Shown here: piece after piece, positions 23,816 through 38,451 of the stretch
Numbering within the stretch: position 1 is the stretch's first letter
Layout: the number at the start of each line of letters is the position of its first letter
Assembly: GCA_964036315.1 (NCBI GenBank)
Contig: OZ038478.1
Span: 149,564,683 to 149,628,682 of the forward strand
Reading direction: 5' to 3'
Source of the DNA: Acanthosepion esculentum
Taxonomy: Eukaryota; Mollusca; Cephalopoda; Sepiida; Sepiidae
Length of the DNA stretch: 64,000 nucleotides
The notes under the pieces: generated by a model
The model's input: only the letters and a program-made list of their open reading frames with translations
Told to the model about the DNA's origin: nothing
Database searches by the model: none
Translations under genes and position numbers: made by a program

Positions 23816-25791
23816 ATATTAATATATTGTGAAAATATGCGATATTTTATACTTCAGTTGCATGTCCTCGTTATTATAATTTCCTCGAAAACTTCCTAAT
23901 GATAATAGAGGCTTATGGAATTTATTGATTTCAATGAAATCAATCACACGCATCTGAGTTAACATTTACTATTAACATTGATCAACCATAAGAAATTTTA
24001 TTGTTGGCGTCATTATGATATAATTCTTAATGTTTGTGTCTTATGCTCGATAATTTGGTGTGACTAATTTCGTTCCATGCTATACGTATGTCAGATATAA
24101 AAGTGACTGTCATGCCCAAATATATGTCACTTTAGGTGTCAAATATTTCACAAATTCTGTTGACATATTTCATATCTTCTGTTTGTATAATTCAAGTGAA
24201 TGTGACAGACTTTTAGTTAAATAGTGGCATATTCTTGAAAAATGTCCTAGTCAAAAATGTCAAAGAGTAATCTAGCATCACAATGGTGAAATTATATTAA
24301 AAATGTCAATAATATTACTCTTTTAAAAAATACTTTATTACGATTCTGAATGCAACTACAAAATAACTTTCCTTCTTAGCATTCATGTTCTGCTTGCTAT
24401 CATTCCCTTCGATGTTCTAACTTCGATTCCAACGAATTCTCGTAATCCGTTAATCCGCTCCCCTCTGTATCTGTTATCTTCCCTATGAGTGTTTTGTTTT
24501 CTAAGCCCTCTTTAAATATGTGTCCCAAAGATTCCAACGTTCTGATTGTAAGTAAAGTGCCCTTGCCTTTCCCATTTTTTAAAACTTCTTCACATTACGC
24601 ATACGTATGTGAAAGCACGTTTCTGTTTCATCAATTTTCCTTAAAGAAATCATCCAGCATCCATTCTCTTATCAGGGAATTGATATTACATTGTAGTTAA
24701 GTACCCTTTCTTCTCACATTTTTTATACTTTTTCAGCTTTTGGAAGATATCTTTCACTATTACAATGCGCCTTCGGATATATATCAAATTCCCATCTTTT
24801 AACACATACCCAAAATATTTAAATTACTTTGCTTGCTTTCTTAAGATGCCTTCACATTTTAGCTCAGAGCGTGTGCAGACCGTCTTCATATTACATTCTT
24901 CATCCACTTTTTATTTGATGCTTAATACTTTTTCTAGCTTTCGTTTATTACCTCTTATAAAGTTCGATGATGGACCCTGTGTCACATTGGGTTTCAGGAA
25001 TATAGGAAGTTGATTCCATACTGGTCAACGACAAAATAACCTAAATGAGTATATCTGGATCAAACATCTATATGTAAGATTATTTGTGTTGCAAAATAAA
25101 CTGATATGTAGAGAGTAGAGAAAAAAAACTTTCGATATCTGCATAGCTAGGTCTCTCTTTCATATCTATCCCTTCAATTCCTGTTGATCATACTTGATCC
25201 GTGTTTTGTTTTTTTGAAATGATGGATCAATTTAGTGACTGGCTATTTAAGGCTTATCAACATGCAGCAGGTAAAAATATGTTGATTTGCAAACGTCATT
25301 TTCGAATCAGTGAATATAACGAAACCAACTGCAGTTCGGAACCGTTGTCTATACGACCACCTGGTTATTCCTGTTTACAGCAATTTGGTATTCTCAAAAG
25401 TTCAACCATCTATTTGCTGATAAGGTACGATTTTGCTTCAACGTTATAAGTTTCAACGTTATGTGGCCGTAAATACTGCACATCGTCAAATCGATATAGA
25501 ACTATGTTATCTGCTTTACAATGTTTATTATATTAAGCACGACATTTTGGTCTATTTACGTATAACGGATATGGGGTCGTTTCAGGAATTATCTCTTCAG
25601 GCCATCGGCAACAAGAGATTCTCAATAATACACCATACTAATCCAGCTCTTAGTAAATTTTAATATTTGTAATCTTTCTTATCCATGTTCTGTCTTGTAT
25701 TAACATAAGCCGATTCGGCTGGTTTCTCACTTCATTCCACTCTGCCTAACTCTCTATCAACCCTCAGGTATATACATTTATTTCTAATAAA

Positions 25792-25794
<3 letters not shown>
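23816..25794. other. No recognisable feature
   Basis: About 2 kb of AT-rich DNA. An ORF at 25201-25449 begins with a fairly protein-like stretch (FSDWLFKAYQHAAGKN) but has no family match I recognise and no splice context that convinces me. Confidence 0.45.

Positions 25795-25860
<66 letters not shown>
25795..25860. repeat. (TA)n microsatellite
   Basis: Uninterrupted TA run of about 65 bases. Confidence 0.98.
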
Positions 25861-25863
<3 letters not shown>

Positions 25864-25952
25864 AATTATAGGATTGTTGTATACGGAATAAATTTCAATG
25901 AACAACAAATACTATTCTTAAAAGAGTGCTCAACACAGTGTAGAGCAAATAT

Positions 25953-26334
<382 letters not shown>

Positions 26335-26408
26335 TATATTTACACACGCTCTATCTCTGATATTGAGTACTTTATCCCATAAATATAGCACACTTTCAGC
26401 CTATATTT

Positions 26409-26410
<2 letters not shown>

Positions 26411-26475
<65 letters not shown>
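26411..26475. repeat. (TA)n microsatellite
   Basis: TA run of about 65 bases. Confidence 0.98.
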
Positions 26476-26476
<1 letters not shown>

Positions 26477-26530
26477 TATTTATTTATTTTAGGATATTAA
26501 ACAAAAACATGTTGAAAATCGCTACACAAT

Positions 26531-26570
26531 CACGATTATGCTTCGACACAGGATAAATATATATATATAA

Positions 26571-26612
<42 letters not shown>

Positions 26613-26650
26613 CAATTATGCTTCGATATTAATTATATATATATATATGT
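26531..26650. repeat. (TA)n tract flanked by short direct repeats
   Basis: ATTATGCTTCGA occurs before (about 26535-26546) and after (about 26616-26627) a TA-rich tract at 26558-26611. This repeats the layout at 21098-21226. Confidence 0.8.
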
Positions 26651-28470
<1,820 letters not shown>

Positions 28471-28477
28471 AGCATAA

Positions 28478-28735
28478 ATATTTACTATAAAAATATTTAC
28501 TATAAAAATATTTACTATAAAAATATTTACTATAAATATATTTACTATAAAAATATTTACTATAAAAATATTTACTATAAAAATATTTATTATAAAATAT
28601 TTACTATAAAAATATATACTATACAAATATTTACTATAAAAATCTTCACTATAAAAATATATACTATAAAAATATTTACTATAAAACATATTTACTAGAA
28701 AAATATTTACTGTAAAAAAATATTTATTATAGAAA
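28478..28735. repeat. AT-rich minisatellite, 15-bp unit
   Basis: About 17 tandem copies of AAATATTTACTATAA with scattered substitutions, most frequent in the last third. The Tyr/Lys/Ile-rich repeat proteins readable on both strands are artefacts of the unit length being a multiple of three. Confidence 0.97.
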
Positions 28736-31040
28736 TGAATCCATAAAATGAAGATTTTCCCCATAATGCTCAGGCAATGGTTATTTCCTCCTTTCGCGAA
28801 AGAAAAGCATCCCTTTAATGGAAAATTTACAAAATTCACAAATTTTGAATGATAATGAATGATGAAGGAATTTACTCTGTATTAATATATATATATATAT
28901 CGCTTGTTTGCGACTAGAGATTTTTTATTAACGGTAATGCTAATAGCCTTTAAGTCTCTTTTTAACAGAATTTTATTAGGAAAAAAATAAGCATTTTTTG
29001 TAAATTGTTTCATGTTATCACTTTAGGTAGCAACCACCATTCAATCACAATTATATTTATTCATACTGCATAAATTCGATTAAAATATGAGTTTTTATGA
29101 TCATTTTTCAGCAAGAAGAAAATAAATATTTGTCATATTTGGAGTAAATATCGAAATTTCTTTTGATGTTATCTATTTAAATCATCACATTAAAAATTTG
29201 AAGATTGCACATGCTTTTTTTTTTAATTGAACTTTTCAAGCACAAGTCAACAATTGCGTCTGCTCGATGGAATGTATTTGTGCTGATTTAAATTTGAAAA
29301 TATTTGCAATGCAGCAATAAAAATTTTCAATATCTAGTATTAAATTAAGAAATTAATCGTAACAGAATTGAATGAGCGCTAATGTATTTTTTAAAATCAT
29401 TCCACATTAAACGATGCAATAAATCCACGAGAATGCAAGGGCGCTGCCAAGAAGGAAAGAAATATGATGGATAATTGAATTCATGGGGGAGATTAACATT
29501 GCATTTAAATCTTCGAAGACCATAGTATAAAATAAAAATGGAAGAGAGTCCCACAAGCAAGAATTAAAGCCGAAAAGAAAATATTAAAATATAAATTACT
29601 GTTATAACTAGCACTTTCTAAATTGGAAAGCTCGTCAGAAAAAAATCTCTGACAATTTTCATAGAAAAGGTACAGTGAAACTACATTAGGGCAGAGGGAA
29701 TATGTCCAAAGCCGAGATATATATATCCGGAGCGATAACCTTGCAGATGTTCCTTTGAATTTTGCCAAATATCTCGAAATATATGGCAGAATGTATATGA
29801 GAGCAATAATCGATGTCAATACAAAACCTGTGAGTATGATTTCACTTTCTCATTATTTCTAAGATAAAATAGATATCTAATATTATCTGCTCGAACAAGA
29901 TAGTACTAAAAAAAGAAGATAAAACAGAAACGAGCAACAAACACAAAATATATAATAACTGTCTGAAAATAAAATGTTTTTGTTGCTTAACGCATATGAG
30001 AATGGAAACATCTTCTTAAGTGCACTTTTTCGGAGAAGGAGCAGTACCTGACGGCAAATCATATCTCTCACTAAATTCCCTCTTGTCATATATGTCTTGG
30101 GTTATTGAGATATGCCTCATACTACCGTGGAGAGGTCAGAAATGTCTTGCTAAATTCTATATTAATGCGTATTTTAGCAAAAAATATAATTACTATATTG
30201 GTGATGACTTATATAAGTATACATCTTTGAGAAATCTACCCTCAAGATATACGTATGTTTACATCTTCCAAAATGCGTACATAAATTTGACGCACAGAAC
30301 CAACCCTGCAAAGATGAATAACTCGCAGGCTATATATCTAAAGTTTTATTCAACGAATATCAATCATACAAATTCAATTTCCTGACGTTTGTTGGCTTAT
30401 ATTATATATCGCTATATCATATCTATGCTGGCTCATCGGTATTTATTCCTTGCTATTCACCCTTTCTACACATATTTGGAATAATGTAATTGCCTCATGC
30501 TACACGATAACACGATCGAATTCCTACATAGAATACACTTGTCGGTCTCAATTGTCATGACACGCTGTTAAATTGCGTAATACGTGTTATTTTCACATGA
30601 CAAAAATTGTCTGTAAATGGGGATCACCTGTTTCTCCTAAGTGTATTCTTAAGAAATCTAGTATATTAGGACTTGTTTTCTACTGAATATATGTTTATCT
30701 CTTCGTGCTCATGTACAATTTAATATCCGACAAATAATGCATTTTCACACAAATATGGTTATATGATGTCTTAGGCTCATTGCTAAACAAATAGCTGCTT
30801 TTACGAGGGTCGACTGGAGTGCTCTTAGGGTGACTTTGAAAGAATGAAGCTAGAGCTGTGAAATATTGCATGCATTACTTTCAACTTTTCTTAAATAGGT
30901 TGTTTCCTTTCATCTGAACTGATATTTGACTGTACAAATAAAACTTCAAAAAGTAACTAGTAGCGATTACACTTGATAATTGACAAAATTTGGCATTATT
31001 GTGTTAACAAACACGAAAGGGTTTAGCACCAAGGAGAATC
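28736..31040. other. No recognisable feature
   Basis: About 2.3 kb of AT-rich DNA with a short (AT)n at 28885-28900. Open frames at 29345-30385 resemble nothing known. Confidence 0.45.
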
Positions 31041-31049
31041 ATACTGACA

Positions 31050-31560
31050 TGTTTGTTTAAGGGAGTACACTACAGTTTATCAACAGTGCAAAAGTGGGCA
31101 GCTGAATAGATGACGGGAAGTAGAAGTGTTGAATGGGATCCAAAGTCTGGACGTCCTGTGACTGACACCAAAAAAAATGTTGGTCGTTTCACCACATGGT
31201 GATGGATGATAGGAGATGGAATATAAGTCACATAACCAATGTTATTAGAATATGACGTGAGAGAGTTGATAATATTCTGCACAATTAACTTAGCATATCA
31301 GAGCTTTCTGATACCTAAGACGACTCACGCTGGTCGTATCACGGGAATATAGGATTTGGATTGAGACAGTTTCAGCTGGATTCCTTGAGCGTTTCCTAAC
31401 CTAGGATAAGTGTTGTGTTCATCATGTTGAGACGAAGACAAGTAGACAACATTTGCGCTTTCTGGAAGCCCGGTTGTTAAAGGTCTTGGCAAATATAATG
31501 CACAATCTGCAGAAAATGAAACGCCTCACCTGCAGGAATTCAATCATTTTTGTAGCAATA
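31050..31560 (+). pseudogene. mariner transposase relic
   Basis: The translation on the plus strand shows RSVEWDPKSGRPVTDTKKNVGR, resembling the DxRSGRP linker and following helix of mariner transposases. Further matches continue in shifting frames through RELIIFCTINL and FLIPKTTHA up to about 31345. Near 31440-31500 TTFALSGSPVVKGLGKYNAQ continues the pattern. The copy is heavily frameshifted, the DNA-binding region is better kept than the catalytic core, and no terminal inverted repeats were found. Confidence 0.6.
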
Positions 31561-32253
31561 ATCTTTCTGTTAACTGTCATTAAGTACATATATTCTCCTT
31601 TCTCTATGGGTTTACAATTATCTCTACTATGTTATATGTATATGACAGGTTTCTCTTTTTGTCTAGAGTCGCAAGTGATTTGAGAGTAGATTAGTCTTCT
31701 GAAATACTTAAACTCACGAGACATTGTTACCTTGAGCCAATGCTATAACTTTCACATGTAAAGTACAATGCTTGATTTCTGAGTGTATATTAAAAAATTG
31801 AAACTGGCATTGCATTTACATTGACAATTAGTCTAATATTTATTTTTACTACTTCATATGCTTGTAGGTTTTAATGAATGTTAGGATAACATGATATTTA
31901 TAAAACTGCAATCGGGTAAATGATTTCAAACCATGTTGAGGTAGTTAGAGTTTGCACTGGAGTAATATATTACGGATTTACATTGCGCCAATCCATTCCA
32001 CCTTATGGTATATTGCAATTTGTAGCGATAATTACATCATGACATAATAAAAATAAAACAAACAAAAAAAAACAAAAAACGAATAAGCTAATCGTATTTC
32101 CTTGAGCAAATTGCTCTCTTAGTAAACCAATGCCCATCGCGGCTGGTTATAATCCCAAATTTTTAATCGTCATTTTCTATTATGACAGGACATAAGTAAT
32201 CAAATACTTTCAATTATGTACATAATCATACATAAATTGATTGAATAATGGTG
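31561..32253. other. No recognisable feature
   Basis: AT-rich sequence. A GC-richer patch near 32110-32155 resembles no element I can name. Confidence 0.45.
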
Positions 32254-32258
32254 ATAAC

Positions 32259-32574
32259 TGTCAAGGAGTCTCCCCTTTTTACACAAATGGACTCACCCAA
32301 GGTATGCATATACTACTACCAGTGAATATTCGGTGAGTAGTAGTAGAGGAGGGTAGCACAAGAGTCACCGTCACGAGCACTTAGACTCAGTAAGGAGTCA
32401 TACCGCAATAATTCAATACCAAGACTGTATATATATTAGTGCTACTAACCCGCATTCCAGGATCTACTAACCCGTATTACCAGTTTGTATTATTACGTTA
32501 ATACATTTATTTTCCTTATCTATTCCTGGCGTTTGTTATTCATTGATATCGGATTCATCTCTGAATCCACAACA
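32259..32574 (+). mobile_element. Solo LTR family A, copy 1 (316 bp)
   Basis: The segment starts TGTCAAGGAGTCTCCCC and ends GAATCCACAACA. It is flanked by ATAAC (32254-32258) and ATAAA (32575-32579), a 5-bp duplication with one later change. Its sequence matches 49782-50152 across both ends, for example the shared block with CTACTAACCCG repeats and TATTCCTGGCGTTTG. No internal region was found beside either copy. Confidence 0.88.
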
Positions 32575-32579
32575 ATAAA

Positions 32580-34180
32580 TATAAAATAAATTTTAAGTTT
32601 AGTCACTGTTCATATTATTTACATCTTTTGTTTCATTTTATGTCCTGCTGCATTTGACTTCAACAGTGAAATCATTAATGCACGGTAATTACAAATGTAG
32701 TTTAATTTCATAAAATAGAAAATAGATCTCAGCCGGGACATGGTTATGATATATTTATTCCTAACGGTAAAGAGACAGAATATGTGTTAAGAGCATCAAA
32801 CAAGTAGAAAATATTACATCTGCGGGAAATGTGCAAAGTGACGAGGCAAAGTGTGATATAGAAATGAGTTTAGCGCATTGGAAGAGTGAAAGAGTCCCAG
32901 AAAAAGCTAAACCAATATTAAGAAACAGAAAAAATTCGTCAAAAACCAAGAAATGTATACCGAACTTCCCTAACCTTTAGGGCGAAGCAATTTCCTCACA
33001 GATGAATAAGAGACTTGAGAAAACAGAGCTATGTTGAAGAAATATGTTTGCTCCGAATACACGAGGAACGAAAAGGAATTAATGAAACTTCGAAAATTGT
33101 CTTGTATTAAAATACATACAGTTGAAACGTATGTTCGAAGGAGATCTTGAAGTGTGTGAAACTCAAAGCATATATTCAAGGTAATAGGGTTAGAAGTATT
33201 CATCAAGTAAACGACATAATTATCTTGAGGTAAGTCATAAACACTCCCGTTCAGTGGGAATGTGTTACATACAGGAAAAATAAACATTATTCTTTGGTAG
33301 TTTTTTTTTCTATGACATCGTTATCACTATGTTTACTTCAAAGAATTTCTCTACAAGTTTCACTCAAATACATAGTAATATCCGGCGCTTACTAATACGC
33401 CGTCAAATTGTTTCATTTTTAATTACAAAATAAAATTCCTCTACGAATGCTACGCTTAACTCCATCGGTAAACATTTTGCATTTACTATTTTATGAAGAT
33501 CTTCAAATTGGAACAATGACAGTAGGAGCATGGCAAAATTTCGGTTGCCAAGTGAAAAAATAGCCCCATTCCCCAAATTCTTATGGACACAATACGTAAC
33601 CAACTGTATAACAATATTTACAGATGTCTCACAGGCAATTATTCCTCAAACAATCCCAGATACAACGGTTGCAATATAGCGGATTACAAACCTATATTTC
33701 TGGGTCACATACATAAAATGATTATACGATTTATTTTATTCGTAATTTCAGGTTGTTTAACAGCATGCAATATCAGTAGTGTCTATGTATGTCGAAGGCT
33801 GGGAAACAGTTTGTTGCGGTTTTGTAGGTGACGTGTAACAGAATATACAACACGTTAAATCACTTGAAGCTGATCAAAAGAAACAAAACTATTGGTTCAA
33901 TGAAACATCTGAGATGTTAAAGGTATAATAAGTATGGTACCTGGGCAAATCATTGCAGTTGAACATTAGCTTGTCCTTTTCCCACTAAAATTCTGGCTAA
34001 TATTTCACGTCAATCAGAGCTGAAGGTCGGGAATTTCAATAAGAATATTATTCAATGATAAATAAACAGTCGTCGAAGATTTTCAAGTAACAGAGCTTAA
34101 ACCATTCAAAAACTTTTGCTAATATTAGAAATGTTTTAAGTGCAAAGAAAACTTGGACGAACACAAAGAACAGTCAAGAG
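32580..34180. other. No recognisable feature
   Basis: AT-rich, with short open frames on both strands that match nothing known. Confidence 0.45.
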
Positions 34181-34184
34181 AGAT

Positions 34185-34400
34185 TAAACAGCGAAAGCTA
34201 GACAAGTGAGATGAAAGAAGACATTGTGAAAACGAGACAAAAGTGATTGCGAAAGGTAAACAAGAGAGATTACGAAAGCTAGACAAAGGAGATGAAGGAG
34301 ATATTGCGAAAGCTCAACAAGATGTAGGTTAGGGATTGTGAAACCTAGACAAGATGTAAGAGTGATCAAGAAAGCTAGACAAAAGTGATGAAAGAGATTC
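34185..34400 (+). repeat. Degenerate tandem repeat, ~25-30-bp unit
   Basis: The motif GCGAAAGCTAGACAA with a GAGATGAAAG-like partner recurs about seven times with indels. The minus-strand open frame over it (LCLAFVISL-like repeats) is an artefact of the array. Confidence 0.8.
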
Positions 34401-34900
<500 letters not shown>

Positions 34901-35046
34901 TAGAGAAAGTGAGAAAGTGTATGTGTGTGTGCGACATAAGGGTGAACAAATATCGCTTTGCATAAAAAGTTCTGTTCCGCTGATAGCTTGCCATCAGTTG
35001 AACATGGTCGTGAGAAAATGCTTGCATTTCATTTGACGCATTTGTA

Positions 35047-35290
35047 TGGGAAGGAAACGCACTTTAAAAAACTTTAAACGTTGCATGGTTGTAGCTAGAC
35101 CAGCGAGTGTAATTATTTCAGAAACTAATTTTTCCGTACAAACAGCTACAATGCTTCAAATTACAGAAAAAGAAAACAAATCATTGCTTCGTAAATCTTT
35201 GGGAAGAATTATCTTGTTTGTTCAAGAGTAGGCAAAGTCAAGTAGGAAATGCCATACTAGATTAAATAATCACATTGTACAAGAGATATA
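35047..35290 (+). pseudogene. Tc1-like transposase N-terminal fragment
   Basis: An ATG at 35047 opens MGRKRTLKNFKRCMVVARPAS followed by VIISETNFSV. This matches the start of Tc1-like transposases, where a short basic leader and a F.(R/K)G.(I/V)V.AR helix are followed by SI.ETA. The frame stops at 35231 with AKSSRKCHTRLN readable just after. The rest of the transposase is missing, and no terminal inverted repeat is visible. Confidence 0.6.
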
Positions 35291-35439
35291 GAGAAGCATA
35301 TATCTGAATGCACAGTAAGTTGAAATTAGCAAGCAGATGATCAACATCAATACTTGGAAACTACTCCTTTCAATAAACAACAAGCTAGAATTAACTAAAC
35401 ATAACAAATATCCCATTTTAATTGTGTTTGTGACTGTTT
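35291..35439. other. No recognisable feature
   Basis: Short AT-rich gap between two repeats. Confidence 0.5.
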
Positions 35440-36000
35440 CGTTAGTTCGCACGACCGTTACAACGTGCCAATACCTCATAAATAATGGAGTAATCATTTT
35501 GATCACATGGAAAAAGTAGAAAACACTACTTGGTTTCCGTGAAAAAATGAAAATGAAAGAAGATTGTGGTATTTAATATAAGCTGCCCATACTCAATACA
35601 TAATGGACTATTCCGTTTTCATCACGTGGAAAAAGTGGAAAGCAATGCTAGGTGCGAAAAAGTGGAAAGCAATGCTAGGTGCGAAAATGAATGAAAGATA
35701 GAAGGAACGTTAAAAGAGTTTAACAGCTTTTTCGATAAAAGGGAAACAGTGAATTTGAAATCTTTTCATTTGTACCCTCTTACTTCTTAAAATAACGACT
35801 AGCATTAATTTTTATGATATTTATTGCAATATATTGTTAAAGTTGTTAAGCTCAAATATTTAACGATTTGATATGGGGATTTCTACCGATATTTTATTGT
35901 CAGAAAACTCACCATAAATTCATTCATTCATTAACGTTGGAATTAAATTCATTAGAATAATAAAATAGGAAAACCATGAAATTTAATCAGGTCTTTCTAA
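35440..36000. repeat. Dispersed repeat family B, copy 1
   Basis: This interval aligns in order with 52150-52545. Shared words include GCACGAC(C/T)GTTAC, the CTTAA(A/G)ATAACG block, AAAGTTGTTAA(G/A)CTCAAATA, an ATTTTATTGT block and AATAGGAAA.CCAT. A local tandem duplication of about 28 bp (GTGGAAAGCAATGCTAGGTG, 35640-35690) is present only in this copy. The family is unknown and has no coding content. Confidence 0.7.
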
Positions 36001-36355
36001 TGAACAAGAAATATGCGAAAACATCGTTGTCTTGTCTGTTGCTTCTTTACTCTGCTCTGATATTAACAGGTTAGAGGCCAATTTTGTCGGAAGCAATATC
36101 AAATATGGAACAATCCTGCTTTGTTCAAATGACCGGGCTGGTGTCGGCGCTGTAATTGTCCGAGAAATATATCTTGAAATATATTGTGAAATTTGACGCC
36201 AATAAGTAATCATAGGTAGTTGAGCTGAGAAACTGCCTCTGCTTATACATACGGTCCACCGATCATCTAGTGATGATATCTAGTAGGGTGAAATAAAAAA
36301 TCCAGTCGAATATTTATTTGTGTGAAAGGTAAATTAATTTTCTCTGTTACGATAG

Positions 36356-36534
36356 CTTCTACAACCACTCCAATCGAATCCATTTCGGATGTAGTGAAAA
36401 GGATATTTGGGATCTTGGAAGAGCAACAACTCATCTATAATAACAGCATAGACGGACATTTCAAAACATGCTTCCAGAACATTGGCGAATCCATACGAAG
36501 AAAAGCTGAGGAGATTCTAAATACAAATGTTTAG
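36356..36534 (+). CDS. Exon-like open region, function unknown
   Basis: A 59-codon open stretch ends at a TAG at 36534. It is preceded by a pyrimidine-rich tract and AG (TTTTCTCTGTT...ATAG at 36339-36355) that would serve as a splice acceptor. The peptide (for example SISDVVKRIFGILEEQQ and SIRRKAEEILNTNV) is amphipathic and balanced in composition, unlike the Phe/Tyr/Ile-rich noise frames around it. The DNA is also GC-richer. It could be a terminal exon of an unseen gene or a transposon scrap. I recognise no family, and there is no supporting neighbour. Confidence 0.3.
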
Positions 36535-36576
36535 ACAACCAGTTAAAGAAGACTAAACCTAATACATTGTCCTCGA

Positions 36577-36580
<4 letters not shown>

Positions 36581-36662
<82 letters not shown>
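36581..36662. repeat. (TA)n microsatellite
   Basis: Uninterrupted TA run of about 80 bases. Confidence 0.98.
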
Positions 36663-36667
<5 letters not shown>

Positions 36668-37922
36668 CATGTATTGTTAATGAATATGTTATTCAGGTTC
36701 TTTATTTAAACACATAAGTATATGGAGATTGTGCGGAAATTTTTATTGCACCTATGTCTAGACGTTTCTACATGGTTGATTTGTCTCACATATAAACCCT
36801 GAAGAGGATCAAAGTTTATCTCATTTTTATAATTTCAATCATCGTATTTGTTGAATAATTCGATGGGTATGGCTATTATTACCGGTGGCATTTTTATAAT
36901 GATTTCCGTGATTGTCAATATTAATATTGTTCTATTATTGTTAGCTGAATAATATGGAACCTACTACAATGCATTTGGTATTTATAGAACAACTATTTCC
37001 AGTTAAAAGCCAATCATTTTTACTTTCGCTAAAATATCGATCGAAAACTCATACAAAATTATGCGTAATTGTGTCGTGCTATTTACAGAAGAAAAATGCC
37101 ATTATCTTTGATAAAACATGCTAAAACTCATTTGCTAATAATATATTGACTCCAGTATTTGTTTGTTTATTTCGTTTTTTTCTGTTTTTTTTTGGGGGGG
37201 CGTGGGGTGAAGTTACTGCAACCATACGCATATGGGACGTTTAGTAACAGAGAGTATTTTAAGATATATTTACGTGTTTTACGAATGTGATTCTTAAGTA
37301 GCTAGCATATTTTAATCAGTGGTTTATTATATACGAGAAATCATTATTTGTATGTATTTCTAACACACCATATTTATTAGCGTTTTGAGTAGACATCACC
37401 CTAAACCACCGGTTCTGTTATTTTACTACAGATTAGCGCTATGGAAAAGAGGCTAAATTTTCTGCAAGTTCACTTGGATATCCACCAGCCAGCGGCAAAA
37501 ACTTTAAGATACTTGACTTGAACATATAACATATATTTAAAAATCTTTTGAAGTTATATATGTATATCATTTTCCACCTAATAATCATTTAAGATAACTG
37601 CTTAAATGTACGAATGTACAAATAATGCCCGAATAGTAAATTCCGTCGAATTTAATTATGCTCTTTGAGGGAACATCACCATCTCTTAGGCTTCTCCGTA
37701 ATGACATCGAATAGTACAGTTGAAGATATTTACAGCATGCGAAGGTAGAATACCAGCAAAGAAAATTAAATTACTTTATCAAGTCATCTCTATAAAAATG
37801 TGGTTAGAAATATATTGAAATGGAATCAACGTATAGACTTCTTTTTCTATGTTTGATTATTTCATTCACAATTGCAGTTTTTAGCCGAGAGGATAATAAA
37901 AATTAAATTAAAAGGAAAATAC

Positions 37923-37928
<6 letters not shown>
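36663..37928. other. No recognisable feature
   Basis: AT-rich sequence with a poly-T/poly-G patch at 37185-37205. Nothing coding was identified. Confidence 0.5.
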
Positions 37929-37994
<66 letters not shown>

Positions 37995-38028
37995 ATGTGT
38001 GTGTGTGCGTGTGTGTGTGTGTGTGTGT
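37929..38028. repeat. Compound (TA)n/(TG)n microsatellite
   Basis: TA run then TG run, ending immediately before the foldback element. Confidence 0.97.
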
Positions 38029-38138
38029 AATATAATTTCGGATATATATATATATATATATATGTGAAATTATTAGCAGAATTTGATAATTATATTTAAG
38101 TAATTCATCGAGTCTGAAACTTCAACAGAATGCAGAAA

Positions 38139-38185
38139 GCACTGGACGGCCGTTTCGTCCTATATTTGGGTCTCATCAGCAGTGC
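38139..38185 (-). ncRNA. Hammerhead ribozyme motif, minus strand
   Basis: Read on the minus strand the order is the same. Stem I is GCACTG (complement of 38180-38185) and the core is CTGATGA (38173-38179). Stem II is GACC/GGAC with one A-A mismatch, followed by GAAAC (38152-38156), GGCC and the cleavage triplet GTC (complement of 38145-38147). Stem I closes with CAGTGC (38139-38144). The core bases and stem I are intact and the triplet is the canonical GUC. The stem II mismatch may weaken activity relative to the plus-strand copy. Confidence 0.82.
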
Positions 38186-38404
38186 GCATCCACTACCGAG
38201 AATTGAAACCCTGACAAACACCATACCAACTGTTCCAACGGGCCTCGCTGACGAAGAGATAGCAAATCAGACTCCATATAGCGCCACTCGCTCACAATTG
38301 AGTCTGATTTCCTATCTCTTCGTCACCGAGGCCCGTTGGAACAGTTGGTATGGTGTTTGAATGACAACCTAACTGTCAGGGCTTCAATTCTCGGTAGTGG
38401 ATGC

Positions 38405-38451
38405 GCACTGCTGATGAGTCCCAAATATAGGACGAAACGGCCGTACAGTGC
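38405..38451 (+). ncRNA. Hammerhead ribozyme motif, plus strand
   Basis: The parts occur in order. Stem I 5' strand is GCACTG (38405-38410) and the core is CTGATGA (38411-38417). Stem II is GTCC/GGAC (38418-38421 and 38430-38433) around an 8-base loop CAAATATA. GAAA and C follow (38434-38438). Next is a minimal stem III CGG/CCG with no loop, and the cleavage triplet GTA (38443-38445). Stem I 3' strand is CAGTGC (38446-38451), pairing perfectly with the 5' strand. All invariant core bases are present, and the predicted cut is after 38445. The tiny stem III is like that of hammerheads in animal retroelements, which often work as dimers. The architecture is type I. Confidence 0.88.

Noticed and set aside
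28478..28735. CRISPR-like array
   Set aside because: The units are directly tandem with no unique spacers, and the genome is eukaryotic in character.
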